NCBI RefSeq assembly: GCF_018603435.1
Contig: NZ_CP075682.1
Location: 3,658,001 to 3,722,000 of the forward strand
DNA: 64,000 bases
Direction of reading: 5' to 3'
Origin: Chryseobacterium sp. ZHDP1
GTDB lineage: Bacteria; Bacteroidota; Bacteroidia; Flavobacteriales; Weeksellaceae
Shown: positions 25,411 to 33,843 of the stretch, piece by piece
How the letters are laid out: each line of letters opens with the position of its first letter
Numbering within the stretch: position 1 is the first letter of the stretch
Notes under the pieces: generated by a model
Database searches by the model: none
What the model was told of the DNA's origin: nothing
What the model saw: only the letters and a program-made list of their open reading frames with translations
Program-made: the position numbers and the translations under genes

Positions 25411-26246
25411 TGAATCTCGATTTTCTTATAACTAGATGGTACAGAATAAGGTGTTTCCATCCTCGAAAAGTCAAATTTCGTATTTTCTATTAAAATCTGG
25501 CTGTTTTTACTTCCTTTTATAATTATTTTAACATTTTTTGGCAACTTTACATTATTCGGCTGAAGCTCCCAATCACTATATACGATCTGCATGGCATCAT
25601 TGGATTTAGCATCCCTTAAATTTACCGTGGTAAGATCAAAATCATTCGAATATTGCATCATAATTTTATACTCCCTTTCAATATTTTCTGTAGAAATTTT
25701 GAGATTGGAAATGGATTCTAATAAGTAGCCGTCGTTGTTCTTTACAATTTTGGCATTTCTGTCGCTTAAAGTGAAAAACGTTCTCCCTTCTAAAAGTTTT
25801 TCAAGATTTTTATAATCAATAAAGTTAACGTTAAGAAGATTATTTAAATACTCAAAATCCGAATCGATGTAATTTTTATTGTATTTGTCCATCGCCTTAA
25901 TTCCTTCCGGAGTAATTAAAGCTCTTGCTGCATTGAAAAACAGGAAGTCTATTCTTGACCAGATTTTTTTATCGGTTTCAATATAAATAATGGCATCCAG
26001 CGGACTTACTTTAATATTGTCCGCAGTTATTTTACTGGTTATTTTAAGATAATCGAACTGCGGATGAAGATAGATTTTCTGGTAGAAATCCATCCTGTCT
26101 CCAACATGATTTTCCTTCTTATCCGGATCCTGTACATCATTTACAGCAAGACTATCAATATTCTGATTTTGCTGCATGGCTGTTTTTCTGGATTTACAGT
26201 TGAAAAGAAATAATGTTAAAATAAGTAATGGAAGCCACTTTTTCAT
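25407..26246 (-). CDS. DUF4292 lipoprotein (LolB-like candidate)
   Basis: From ATG 26246 this has 279 residues. The frame opens at 26294, but the N-terminal 16 codons would precede the lipoprotein signal MKKWLPLLILTLFLFNC (Cys 17), so the inner start is chosen. The mature part has the DUF4292 pattern: FDYLKITSKITAD, PLDAIIYIETDKKIWSRIDFLFFNAARALITPEGIKAMDKYNKNYI, and strands MQYSNDFDLTTVNL and MQIVYSDWEL. The half-open beta-barrel and N-terminal lipid resemble LolA/LolB-type carriers, but this is only a structural guess. It starts the six-gene envelope operon and overlaps the EnvC-like gene by 4 bp. Confidence 0.8.
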   Translation of the reverse strand: MKKWLPLLILTLFLFNCKSRKTAMQQNQNIDSLAVNDVQDPDKKENHVGDRMDFYQKIYLHPQFDYLKITSKITADNIKVSPLDAIIYIETDKKIWSRIDFLFFNAARALITPEGIKAMDKYNKNYIDSDFEYLNNLLNVNFIDYKNLEKLLEGRTFFTLSDRNAKIVKNNDGYLLESISNLKISTENIEREYKIMMQYSNDFDLTTVNLRDAKSNDAMQIVYSDWELQPNNVKLPKNVKIIIKGSKNSQILIENTKFDFSRMETPYSVPSSYKKIEIQ

Positions 26247-26286
26247 GCCGGAAAATTTGATAAATTGTTGCAATATTAACGCCAAA

Positions 26287-26308
26287 CCACACAAAACATT
26301 TTGTGTGG
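26287..26308. terminator. Hairpin upstream of the DUF4292 gene
   Basis: CCACACAAAA (26287-26296) pairs with TTTTGTGTGG (26299-26308) around CA. It could end the nucleotidyltransferase transcript on the minus strand, but the T tract is weak (GGTTTGG). Confidence 0.45.
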
Positions 26309-26353
26309 CTTGAAGATAATTTATTTATGGTAATATTTTATATTTTCGGAAAA

Positions 26354-27370
26354 TTATTTAGATAAAAAATCCAGAACCGAATAGTCTCCTAAAGAAATTT
26401 CCCTTGCAACACCGAAATACTGTGCAGAATTACCAATCATGGAATTGGAAAGATTTCCGTGGTTAATTCTTGTATTTTCCTGAATCAGAGAATTTTCTAT
26501 ATTTGAATTAACGATGATGGTGTTGTTTCCTAAAGAAACTCCGGGACCCACTTTTGAGTTTGAAATTTTCACATTTTCCCCGATAAAACAAGGCTGAATA
26601 ATTAAAGAGTTTTCGATTTGAGCAGAAGCAGGAAAATGAGACATTGCATCTCTTTCGTATTCCAGAATTTTACTGTTGGTTTCTACGGTCGCATTTTTGT
26701 TTCCGCAATCCATCCAGTCGTTTACTTTTCCAAGCGTGAATTTTGCGCCTTTTGTTCTTAGGTTTTCCAATGCTGTGGTTAGTTGATATTCACCTCCGTT
26801 TTTAATATCATTGTTCATGATATAATTAATTTCATCCATCAGTTTTTCGGCACTGTTGAAATAATAAATACCGATAATCGCAAGATCCGAAACGAAAGTC
26901 TGAGGTTTTTCCACAAAATCTGTAATGAAGCCGTAGTTATCCAGTTTTACCACTCCGAAAGCAGAAGGATCTTCTACACTTTTTACCCAGATCACTCCAT
27001 CTGAATTTTTATCTAAAACAAAATCTGCTCGGAATAATGTATCTGCGAAAGCAATTACTACATCTCCTGTCATCGACTGTTCTGCACATTTAATGGCATG
27101 AGCCGTTCCAAGCGGATCATTCTGATAGTAAATACTTCCTTTTGCTCCCAGTTTTTCGGCAATCTGAATAAGAGATTTTTCAATCTCAGGACCAAAATCT
27201 CCGATGATAAAAGCTACTTCTTCAATGGTTTCTCCCGCAACTTTAGCAATATCTTCCACCAATCTCTGTACGATCGGTTTTCCTGCGATCGGAATAAGAG
27301 GTTTTGGTACAGTCAGTGTATGTGGACGTAATCTGGAACCGCGTCCAGCCATAGGAACAATGATTTTCAT
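26354..27370 (-). CDS. Sugar-phosphate nucleotidyltransferase with left-handed beta-helix tail
   Basis: A 338-residue cytoplasmic enzyme that makes an NDP-sugar from sugar-1-phosphate and NTP. The N-terminal Rossmann-like domain has MKIIVPMAGRGSRLRPHTLTVPKPLIPIAGKP (the GxGxRxxPxTxxxPK signature), then FIIGDFG, QNDPLGTAHAIKCAEQ, VIAFADTLF, VKLDNYGFITDFVEKP and YYFNSAEKL. The last 90 residues carry hexapeptide turns (IENSLIIQPCFIGENVKISNSKVGP) of a left-handed beta-helix. This resembles GlmU- or mannose-1-P guanylyltransferase-like proteins; the exact sugar is not clear. It follows the flippase gene on the same strand (144 bp apart), a setting consistent with cell-surface glycan assembly. Confidence 0.85.
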   Translation of the reverse strand: MKIIVPMAGRGSRLRPHTLTVPKPLIPIAGKPIVQRLVEDIAKVAGETIEEVAFIIGDFGPEIEKSLIQIAEKLGAKGSIYYQNDPLGTAHAIKCAEQSMTGDVVIAFADTLFRADFVLDKNSDGVIWVKSVEDPSAFGVVKLDNYGFITDFVEKPQTFVSDLAIIGIYYFNSAEKLMDEINYIMNNDIKNGGEYQLTTALENLRTKGAKFTLGKVNDWMDCGNKNATVETNSKILEYERDAMSHFPASAQIENSLIIQPCFIGENVKISNSKVGPGVSLGNNTIIVNSNIENSLIQENTRINHGNLSNSMIGNSAQYFGVAREISLGDYSVLDFLSK

Positions 27371-27514
27371 AAATGATATAAATATGTTTTTTTTGTTATT
27401 TCTAATTTTTTATAAAGATAGCAATAAAACCGTTGAGTGTGGTATTGTTGCCAATAGTTTCAATGTTTTTGTATGATGTTATGCAGAAACTGCTATAAGC
27501 AAATCCGGAGCCCG

Positions 27515-28933
27515 TTATTTTTTGATTTTTGATAATAGCATTTCTTTTTCGGAATAGATTAAAATGCCGGTGTAAATGATGAATAAAAAATTTCCGATCC
27601 ATAAATTGTAGTCAAAAAATTCAACAATTATGTAGCTAAATAAAGCCAAAAGCACAATGAAAAAAGATATTTTCTTCATTCTGTAAGGAATCGGATAGTA
27701 TTTTTGACCTAACCAATACGAAAGAACCATCATTGAAAAATAGGCTGCCAAAGTTACCCATGCTGAAACCATGAAACCATAGATTTTTAGAAAAGCAAAA
27801 TTTAAAATAATGGTAATAATTGCTCCTGTCCATGAAATGTAAGTTCCGACTCTTGTCCGGTCGGTTACTTTATACCAAGTCGAAAGATTATAATAAATTC
27901 CGAAAAATAAGTTAGCAATAACGATAATAGGAATAATATTTATGGCAATCCAGTAAGAACTGTTCGGAACCAGCAAAAGTTTTATCCATGAAACATTTGC
28001 GATGATTCCCAAAGCAACGACAGATGCAAAAAAAGAAAAATATTCCGTCACTTTTGCATATGTAAGTTTAGCGTTTTCATTCTGCATTTGTTTAAAGAAA
28101 AACGGCTCAATTCCCATTCGGTAAGCGGTAACGAAAAGCGTCATTAAAACAGCCATTTTGTAGCATCCTCCATAAGCTCCTGCGTCACCATCTTCAATTA
28201 AAAATCTTTGTATGAATTTATCAAAATTTTCATTTACCATGAACGCCAAACCGGCAATCATAATCGGCCATGAATATTTGATCATCTGAAGAAAAAGCTC
28301 TTTTGAAAATTGAAATTTAACTTTTAAAATTACAGGTAAAACCAGCAGAACCCCTAAAAAGCTTGCAGCAAGGTTACTGTAAAAAGGATAAGAAACTTTT
28401 TCTTTTAAGCCTAATTTCAAAGAAAATTCCTGAGGTATATAAAGAAATAGTGCAATTGCAAATGCACTTTGAAAAACAGCCTGAATTACTCGGATTGCAG
28501 TATATTTTATGGGTCTGTTATGAAATCTGAACCAAGCCAGAGGAATAACTAGAATGTTGTCGAAAAATGCAATCCATGCAAACCATCTGATGAATTCCGG
28601 AGTATTTGAATAATCAAAAAGATCTGCAATAGGTTGATTAAATAATAAAACCAAGATTAAAAAAACAGAGGATAAACCTGTCAAAAACCAAAAAGAGGTG
28701 TTGAAAACCTTCTGTTCATTATCTTTATCAGAGGAAAATCTGAAATAAGCGGTTTCAAAACCAAACGAAAGGACTATATTGACGAAAGAAATCAGCGCAT
28801 AAAGATTCGTGAAAATGGCAAAAGCACTATTGTCGATATTTTTAATAAACAGATAATTAAGCAGTACGACAATTATCCTAGGCATAATCGCCCCGATTCC
28901 ATAGATAATAGTTTCGTTAAGAAGTTTTTTCAA
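27515..28933 (-). CDS. Polysaccharide/lipid-linked oligosaccharide flippase (MOP superfamily)
   Basis: A 472-residue integral membrane protein with about 12-14 hydrophobic segments, typical of Wzx/MurJ-like transporters. The N-terminus MKKLLNETIIYGIGAIMPRIIVVLLNYLFIKNI and the NLYALISFVNIVLSFGFETAYFRF segment resemble oligosaccharide flippase proteins. Further parts: AGLAFMVNENFDKFIQRFL and GAYGGCYKMAVLMTLFVTAYRMGIEPFFFKQM. It would flip lipid-linked sugars across the inner membrane for O-antigen or capsule. No glycosyltransferases are adjacent. A -7 box (TACATTTG) lies at 28950-28957 on the minus strand, giving a short leader. Reading is intact. Confidence 0.85.
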   Translation of the reverse strand: MKKLLNETIIYGIGAIMPRIIVVLLNYLFIKNIDNSAFAIFTNLYALISFVNIVLSFGFETAYFRFSSDKDNEQKVFNTSFWFLTGLSSVFLILVLLFNQPIADLFDYSNTPEFIRWFAWIAFFDNILVIPLAWFRFHNRPIKYTAIRVIQAVFQSAFAIALFLYIPQEFSLKLGLKEKVSYPFYSNLAASFLGVLLVLPVILKVKFQFSKELFLQMIKYSWPIMIAGLAFMVNENFDKFIQRFLIEDGDAGAYGGCYKMAVLMTLFVTAYRMGIEPFFFKQMQNENAKLTYAKVTEYFSFFASVVALGIIANVSWIKLLLVPNSSYWIAINIIPIIVIANLFFGIYYNLSTWYKVTDRTRVGTYISWTGAIITIILNFAFLKIYGFMVSAWVTLAAYFSMMVLSYWLGQKYYPIPYRMKKISFFIVLLALFSYIIVEFFDYNLWIGNFLFIIYTGILIYSEKEMLLSKIKK

Positions 28934-28949
28934 AATCTGAAATTTTTAT

Positions 28950-28957
28950 GCAAATGT
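28950..28957 (-). promoter_or_regulatory. -7 box for the flippase gene
   Basis: TACATTTG on the minus strand fits TAnnTTTG and lies about 17 bp upstream of the ATG. Confidence 0.4.
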
Positions 28958-29023
28958 AAATATTTAGAAATTGATTTTTTATCAGCCGCATTAAAATTCA
29001 TTCATAAACCTTAATTTTGAAGA

Positions 29024-29054
29024 ACTTTGTCAAAGTTTTAAACTTTGACAAAGT
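29024..29054. repeat. Near-perfect palindromic element with self-complementary arms
   Basis: ACTTTGTCAAAGTTT (29024-29038) and AAACTTTGACAAAGT (29040-29054) are exact inverse complements around one T. Each arm also contains ACTTTG-t-CAAAGT. Shares its design, but not its sequence, with 18222-18254. It lies between divergent flippase and pyrC genes. Confidence 0.55.
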
Positions 29055-29095
29055 GGGCAGCTTAGCTCCATCTCTAATTTGTAAAAAAAGTAAAA

Positions 29096-30430
29096 ATGAA
29101 AACCTTAATCAAAAATGTAAAAATCGTTAACGAAGGAAAGATCGTTGAAGGTGATGTTTTAATGGATAACGATTTAATTTCTAAAATAGATTCACAAATT
29201 TCCGAAGAAGCAGACCGGATTATTGATGGGGAGGGAAAATATCTTTTACCGGGAGTCATTGATGATCAGGTGCATTTTCGTGAACCGGGATTAACGCATA
29301 AAGGCGATATTGAAACAGAATCCAGAGCAGCCATTGCAGGAGGAACAACCAGTTTTATCGAACAGCCCAATACCGTTCCGAATGCGGTAACACAGGAGTT
29401 GTTGGCTGATAAATATGAAATTGCCTCTCAGAAATCTTACGCCAATTACGGTTTTATGATGGGCGGAACCAATGATAATCTGGAAGAAGTTTTAAAAACC
29501 AATCCAAGAAATGTTCCCGGAATTAAATTGTTTTTAGGTTCCTCCACCGGAAATATGCTGGTTGACAATCCTGAAACTTTAGAAAAAATCTTTAGCAATA
29601 CAAAAATGCTGATTGCCGTTCATTGTGAAGATGAAGCAACAATTAAAGCAAATACTCAGAAATATCTGGATGAATATGGAGAAGATATTCCTGTGAAATT
29701 TCATCATTTAATCAGAAGTGAGGAAGCCTGTTATAAATCTTCATCCAAAGCAATCGAATTAGCAAAGAAAACAGGAGCAAGGCTTCATGTTTTCCATTTA
29801 TCGACTGCGAAGGAAACAGAACTTTTCAGAAATGATATTCCTCTAAAAGATAAAAAAATCACGGCGGAAGTTTGTGTTCATCATTTAACATTCACCAATG
29901 AAGATTATGAAACCAAAGGTGGACTGATCAAATGGAATCCTGCTGTAAAAACGCAAAAAGACAAAGACGGACTCTGGGAAGCGTTACTGGATGACAGAAT
30001 TGATGTGATTGCAACGGATCATGCACCTCACACTTGGGAAGAAAAACAGAATGTGTATACAAAATGTCCTTCCGGAGCACCTTTGGTACAGCATTCTTTG
30101 GTTGTAATGTTGGAAAATTACAAAAACGGAAAAATTTCTTTAGAAAGAATTGTTGAGAAAATGGCTCATAACCCTGCCATTTTATTCAGAATTGAAAAAA
30201 GAGGTTTCATAAGAGAAGGGTATAAAGCAGATCTTGTTTTGGTTGATTTAAACGAAAACTGGACGGTGGAAAAAGACAATATTCTTTACAAATGCGGCTG
30301 GAGCCCGTTGGAAGGGATGAATTTCCATTCTAAAGTCACCCACACTTTTGTCAATGGAAATCTGGTTTACGAAAACGGAAAAATCAATGAACAGAAATTC
30401 GGGGAGCGTTTGCTTTTTGAAGTTGAGTGA
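29096..30430 (+). CDS. pyrC: Dihydroorotase
   Basis: Cyclises carbamoyl-aspartate to dihydroorotate in pyrimidine synthesis. The 444 residues fit a class I dihydroorotase (amidohydrolase superfamily). Motifs: VIDDQVHFREPGLTHKGD around 54-71, GIKLFLGSSTGNML, AVHCEDEATI, ARLHVFHLSTAKE and VIATDHAPHTWEEK with the catalytic Asp. The usual first metal motif H-x-H appears as Q-x-H (DDQVHFREPG); this substitution is, to my recollection, typical of the Bacteroidota branch. Other metal ligands look present. The gene is monocistronic, followed by a hairpin at 30460. Confidence 0.92.
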   Translation: MKTLIKNVKIVNEGKIVEGDVLMDNDLISKIDSQISEEADRIIDGEGKYLLPGVIDDQVHFREPGLTHKGDIETESRAAIAGGTTSFIEQPNTVPNAVTQELLADKYEIASQKSYANYGFMMGGTNDNLEEVLKTNPRNVPGIKLFLGSSTGNMLVDNPETLEKIFSNTKMLIAVHCEDEATIKANTQKYLDEYGEDIPVKFHHLIRSEEACYKSSSKAIELAKKTGARLHVFHLSTAKETELFRNDIPLKDKKITAEVCVHHLTFTNEDYETKGGLIKWNPAVKTQKDKDGLWEALLDDRIDVIATDHAPHTWEEKQNVYTKCPSGAPLVQHSLVVMLENYKNGKISLERIVEKMAHNPAILFRIEKRGFIREGYKADLVLVDLNENWTVEKDNILYKCGWSPLEGMNFHSKVTHTFVNGNLVYENGKINEQKFGERLLFEVE

Positions 30431-30459
30431 TAAATATAAAATAGAACGATATCAATAGG

Positions 30460-30482
30460 AGCGGACTTTAGTCCGCTTTTTC
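30460..30482 (+). terminator. Intrinsic terminator after pyrC
   Basis: AGCGGAC (30460-30466) pairs with GTCCGCT (30471-30477) around TTTA, followed by T4. Confidence 0.75.
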
Positions 30483-30521
30483 CATTTTAAAACGGAAAAT
30501 GGCTTTAGCCGAAACTTGATA

Positions 30522-30563
30522 ACAAAAAAAATCCTTGTTAAAGCTCAAAACCTCAACAAGGAT
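30522..30563 (-). terminator. Intrinsic terminator after azoR
   Basis: On the minus strand ATCCTTGTT pairs with AACAAGGAT (30531-30539 with 30555-30563) and is followed by a run of T residues. It ends the azoR transcript. Confidence 0.8.
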
Positions 30564-30587
30564 CAATTTACTAACAGTCGTTAAAAA

Positions 30588-31190
30588 TTAGTCAATACGA
30601 ATACCCTCAATTGCTTTTTCCAAAGAAGTTTCCATAATTTCGGGAATAGATAAGCCTTCAGCACGCACTACACTCACGTCCGAAACTCCATAAAAACTAA
30701 AAATATTTTTTACATAAGGAACATTAGAGTCAAAGATCTGGTATGGACCTTCGGAATAAATATTTCCGGAAGTAAAAGCGATATACAGTTTTTTGTTTTG
30801 CAGTAAACCCTGAGGTCCATTTTCACTGTATTTAAAAGTATATCCTGCCCGCGAAGTGAAATCAAAATAAGCTCTTAAAGTTGCCGGAACAGAAAGATTG
30901 TACATAGGGGAATCAACAACAATGATGTCCGCTTCCTGTAGCTCTGCGATCAGTCCTTCTGAATATCTGCTCATTTCAGATTGCTCTGCAGAATAGTTTT
31001 CTGCCGGAGAAAAAAATGTATTAATGTGTTTTTCTTCCAGAAACGGAACATGGTCTTTAGCAAGATCACGTTCTTTTATAACAGCATCTGTGTATTTTGC
31101 CTTAATTTTTTCTACAACGGCATTTCCCAGTTTTCTGCTTGCCGACAGTTCAGCTCTCGGACTTGAGATGATATGAAGTATATTTTTCAT
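30588..31190 (-). CDS. azoR: FMN-dependent NADH:quinone/azo reductase
   Basis: A 200-residue flavodoxin-like NAD(P)H oxidoreductase that reduces azo dyes and quinones. Signature elements: SSPRAELSASRKLGNAVVEKI (FMN phosphate site near 8-28), VDSPMYNLSVPATLRAYFDFTSRAGYTF and KLYIAFTSGNIYSE. Cytoplasmic. It is transcribed divergently from an HxlR regulator with 108 bp between start codons, a common arrangement for HxlR-controlled reductases that respond to quinone or aldehyde stress. It has its own terminator. The -7 box is TAATTTTG at 31216-31223 on the minus strand. Confidence 0.92.
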   Translation of the reverse strand: MKNILHIISSPRAELSASRKLGNAVVEKIKAKYTDAVIKERDLAKDHVPFLEEKHINTFFSPAENYSAEQSEMSRYSEGLIAELQEADIIVVDSPMYNLSVPATLRAYFDFTSRAGYTFKYSENGPQGLLQNKKLYIAFTSGNIYSEGPYQIFDSNVPYVKNIFSFYGVSDVSVVRAEGLSIPEIMETSLEKAIEGIRID

Positions 31191-31215
31191 TATTAAAATG
31201 TTAAAATTTCTTTAG

Positions 31216-31290
31216 CAAAATTATGTACATTTGCTTATCAAAAGTTAGCAGTATACAAAAGGTTAGCGGTAACTTTTGGGTTAGTTACCA
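31216..31290. promoter_or_regulatory. azoR/hxlR divergent control region with 18-bp-spaced GTTAG repeats
   Basis: Minus-strand -7 box TAATTTTG (31216-31223, azoR) and plus-strand TACATTTG (31226-31233, hxlR) are 2 bp apart. Three direct repeats lie beside them: GTTAGC (31244-31249), GTTAGC (31262-31267) and GTTAG (31280-31284), each 18 bp apart. Dyads GTTA-GCGG-TAAC and GGTTAGTTACC overlap the repeats. They are candidate HxlR binding sites. Confidence 0.5.
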
Positions 31291-31298
31291 TCTGTTTT

Positions 31299-31679
31299 AT
31301 GGAAAATACACTCGAATTTGAAGGTCCTGCCACAGCGCAGGCCTGCTCAGAAAATCTTTCCGCCGTTGAAGATGCAATCTATGTAATCGGCGGAAAATGG
31401 AAACTGAAAATCATTATTGTCTTGCAGGATAAAGGGAATATAAGATTCAACGATCTGCAGAGAAATATCCCCGGAATTTCGGCGAGGGTTCTTTCAAACG
31501 AATTAAAAGATCTCGAGCTGAATGGTTTCGTAAAAAGAGTAGTGCATGCAGAGCAGACTCCGGTTATCGTAGAATATATCTCAACAGATTACAGCAGAAC
31601 CCTGAAACCCGTTATTATTGCACTTTCGCAGTGGGGAAAGACGCATAAACGAAAAATTAAAGAAGATTTTAAATTTTAA
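31299..31679 (+). CDS. HxlR-family transcriptional regulator
   Basis: A 126-residue winged-helix regulator. It begins MENTLEFEGPATAQACSENL, with the Cys typical of redox-sensing HxlR proteins at about 16. Recognition core: VEDAIYVIGGKWKLKIIIVLQDKGNIRFNDLQRNIPGISARVLSNELKDLELNGFVKRVV, i.e. the winged helix that binds DNA as a dimer. The C-terminal YSRTLKPVIIALSQWGKTHK forms the dimer helix. Sits divergent to azoR; likely senses quinone or electrophile stress through Cys16 and controls the reductase. This is inference from arrangement. Confidence 0.9.
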   Translation: MENTLEFEGPATAQACSENLSAVEDAIYVIGGKWKLKIIIVLQDKGNIRFNDLQRNIPGISARVLSNELKDLELNGFVKRVVHAEQTPVIVEYISTDYSRTLKPVIIALSQWGKTHKRKIKEDFKF

Positions 31680-31738
31680 ATAAAACGTTTATTTTAAATT
31701 AAAATTTGTGCCTTTACGATTAACAAAAGATAAAAAAA

Positions 31739-32419
31739 TCATTTCTCAGAAAAACGAAAGCCAATCCCATGAAGATTTTCAATGGAAATATTTTCTTCAC
31801 CGGAAAAAACTTTTCGCAGTCTTGAAATAAAAACATCAAGGCTTCTTCCCATAAAATAATCATCATCGCCCCAGACTGCTTTCAGGATATCCTGTCTTTT
31901 GAGAACAGTATTTTTATTACGGATAAAAAATAACAACAGTTCAGATTCTCTCTGAGTAAGTGTTACTTTGCTGTCAGAATTTTGTAAAGTATAATTGTTC
32001 GGATCAAAATCATATTTTCCGACTCTGTATTTTTGTGGCGAAGAGTCTTTTTTCTTAGATCTTCTCAGGAAGACTTCAATTTTAAGAATAAGCTCTTCAA
32101 TGCTGAAAGGTTTTACCAGATAATCATCCGCTCCGATTTTCAGTCCTTTAATGCGGTCTTCTTTCAATGCTTTGGCAGAAATGAAAATAATGGGAATTTC
32201 AGCATCTTTTTCCCTGATATGCTGTGCAACCTCAAAACCGTTCATTTCCGGCATCATGATATCTAAAAGACAGATGTCGAAACATTCCCTGTTAAAAGCA
32301 TCCAAAGCCGATTTCCCGTCAGAATAGCAGGAAATATCGTAGTGATTTTCCAGACTGTCCTGAATGAGGAAAGCGATAGTTTTGTCGTCTTCGGCGTAGA
32401 GAATTTTAGATTTTTCCAT
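31739..32419 (-). CDS. OmpR/PhoB-family response regulator
   Basis: A 226-residue two-component regulator. The receiver domain (1-120) has YAEDD (acidic pocket near 9-12), CLLDIMMPEMNGFEV with the phospho-acceptor Asp near 52, FISAKALKEDRI and LVKPFSIEELI with the conserved Lys. The C-terminal winged helix has YTLQNSDSKVTLTQRESELLLFF, LKAVWGDDDYFMGRSLDVFISRLRKVF and ISIENLHGIGFRF. It is 15 bp downstream of the histidine kinase gene, so the pair is co-transcribed. The pair resembles the RprXY-type systems of Bacteroidota, but the signal is unknown. Confidence 0.92.
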   Translation of the reverse strand: MEKSKILYAEDDKTIAFLIQDSLENHYDISCYSDGKSALDAFNRECFDICLLDIMMPEMNGFEVAQHIREKDAEIPIIFISAKALKEDRIKGLKIGADDYLVKPFSIEELILKIEVFLRRSKKKDSSPQKYRVGKYDFDPNNYTLQNSDSKVTLTQRESELLLFFIRNKNTVLKRQDILKAVWGDDDYFMGRSLDVFISRLRKVFSGEENISIENLHGIGFRFSEK

Positions 32420-32434
32420 GATTACACATATTCT

Positions 32435-33682
32435 TTACAATGGCAGAAACAGGGTGGTGGTAATTCCTTTATCATTGTTGTTTTCAACAGAAATCTTCCA
32501 GTTATGCTGCTGCACCACTTTTTTTACGTAAAAAAGTCCCAGTCCGAAACCATTTACCTCATCGCTTTTTGAAGTGTTTACCCTGTAAAATTTATCAAAA
32601 ATATGAGGAAGATTTTTCGCAGGAATCCCGATTCCGTTGTCTTTAAACTTTAAATATAAACCTTTTGCGTCATTTAAGGAAGAAATAATGATTTTAGGCT
32701 GGGTTTCGCAGTATTTTATAGAATTATCCAGAATATTGTAAATGATATTGCTGAAATGAAATTCATCGGCTATAACGGAAGTACCTTCATCAATAGATAA
32801 TTCAATCGAAATGTTTTCATTCTTCTGCTTCACGGTTTCTGCAATTTCCTGAATGAAAGGCTTTAAAACAATTCGCTGCGGTTTCAGAGACAATCCAGAA
32901 GCATCATTTTTAGCAATATTCAGTATTTTTTCAATATGACTATTCAGTTTGTGGCTCTGATCCGTAATAATGGACGTGTACGTCTGTAATTTAGGGTTTT
33001 CCTTGATTTGCTCCTGCTTCGTTAAAGCTTCTGAAGCCAGCAGTATAGAAGAAAGAGGTGTTTTGAATTCATGCGTCATATTATTGATGAAATCCCTTTG
33101 CAGTTCTGAGAATTTTTTCTGCTGAATAATGGTATAAATGGAATATACATACACCAGAAGAATGATGATCAGGGCAAAAGTAAGAACATACCAGAAGCGT
33201 AAAGAGCTGATAAGATAGGTGGTTTTATCCGGAAAACGGATGGAGAAATAATACACCAGATTTTTATGCTTCGGAAATTTAATCACTTTTTCATTCGGGC
33301 TTTCCTGATGTTTCGATACGAATTTTCCGTAAATCATCTGGTCGCTGTGGCAGTTATATAAAGCGTAAACATAATCCGTATTAATTTGAAAACGTGTGAA
33401 TTCAGTTTTCAGATAATGTTCAAGCAGTTCAGGATGGAATTCATTATTGATATTTACCACGTAATAATCATTCGAAATATTTTGAACGGGGCTTTCGGTA
33501 AAGGAAGTTTTTCCGCCGGAAAGCTTTTCAACCACTTCCAGTAAAGCAATGTTTACAGTCTGATTGAATTTCTTGTCTTCAAGATTATAAGCCTGTCGTG
33601 TCCATAAAAGCTGTGCTATCAGAATTCCGATAATAGCAACAAAACCAAGCGTTATAATAATATTGAGTTTCTTTATTTCCAT
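32435..33682 (-). CDS. Sensor histidine kinase
   Basis: A 415-residue membrane sensor. A first membrane helix (8-28, IIITLGFVAIIGILIAQLLW) and a second (about 165-185, FWYVLTFALIIILLVYVYSIY) flank a periplasmic sensing domain of about 135 residues. The kinase core follows: H-box INNMTHEFKTPLSSILLASEAL (His near 210), N-box SNIIYNILDNSIKYCE, and G-boxes FKDNGIGIPAKNL and NGFGLGLFYVKKVV. Fits HisKA/HATPase kinases of the RprX type. The stop is 15 bp before the response regulator start. No HAMP is evident. Confidence 0.9.
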   Translation of the reverse strand: MEIKKLNIIITLGFVAIIGILIAQLLWTRQAYNLEDKKFNQTVNIALLEVVEKLSGGKTSFTESPVQNISNDYYVVNINNEFHPELLEHYLKTEFTRFQINTDYVYALYNCHSDQMIYGKFVSKHQESPNEKVIKFPKHKNLVYYFSIRFPDKTTYLISSLRFWYVLTFALIIILLVYVYSIYTIIQQKKFSELQRDFINNMTHEFKTPLSSILLASEALTKQEQIKENPKLQTYTSIITDQSHKLNSHIEKILNIAKNDASGLSLKPQRIVLKPFIQEIAETVKQKNENISIELSIDEGTSVIADEFHFSNIIYNILDNSIKYCETQPKIIISSLNDAKGLYLKFKDNGIGIPAKNLPHIFDKFYRVNTSKSDEVNGFGLGLFYVKKVVQQHNWKISVENNNDKGITTTLFLPL

Positions 33683-33787
33683 TTACAGGAACAATAATAT
33701 CCAAAAATATCTATTAATTTCTGATCGTTAACAACTTATTAACAAATGTTTGAGACCGCTTAACAGGATTAATACAAATATTCATCT

Positions 33788-33795
33788 TACATTTG
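33788..33795 (+). promoter_or_regulatory. -7 box for the DUF1573 gene
   Basis: TACATTTG fits TAnnTTTG and lies 48 bp before the ATG, implying a leader of about 40 nt. No -33 TTG at the usual spacing. Confidence 0.4.
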
Positions 33796-33843
33796 TGAAA
33801 ACAAAAATAAATCGGTTTTTTTTAATTATTAAAATTTATACTC

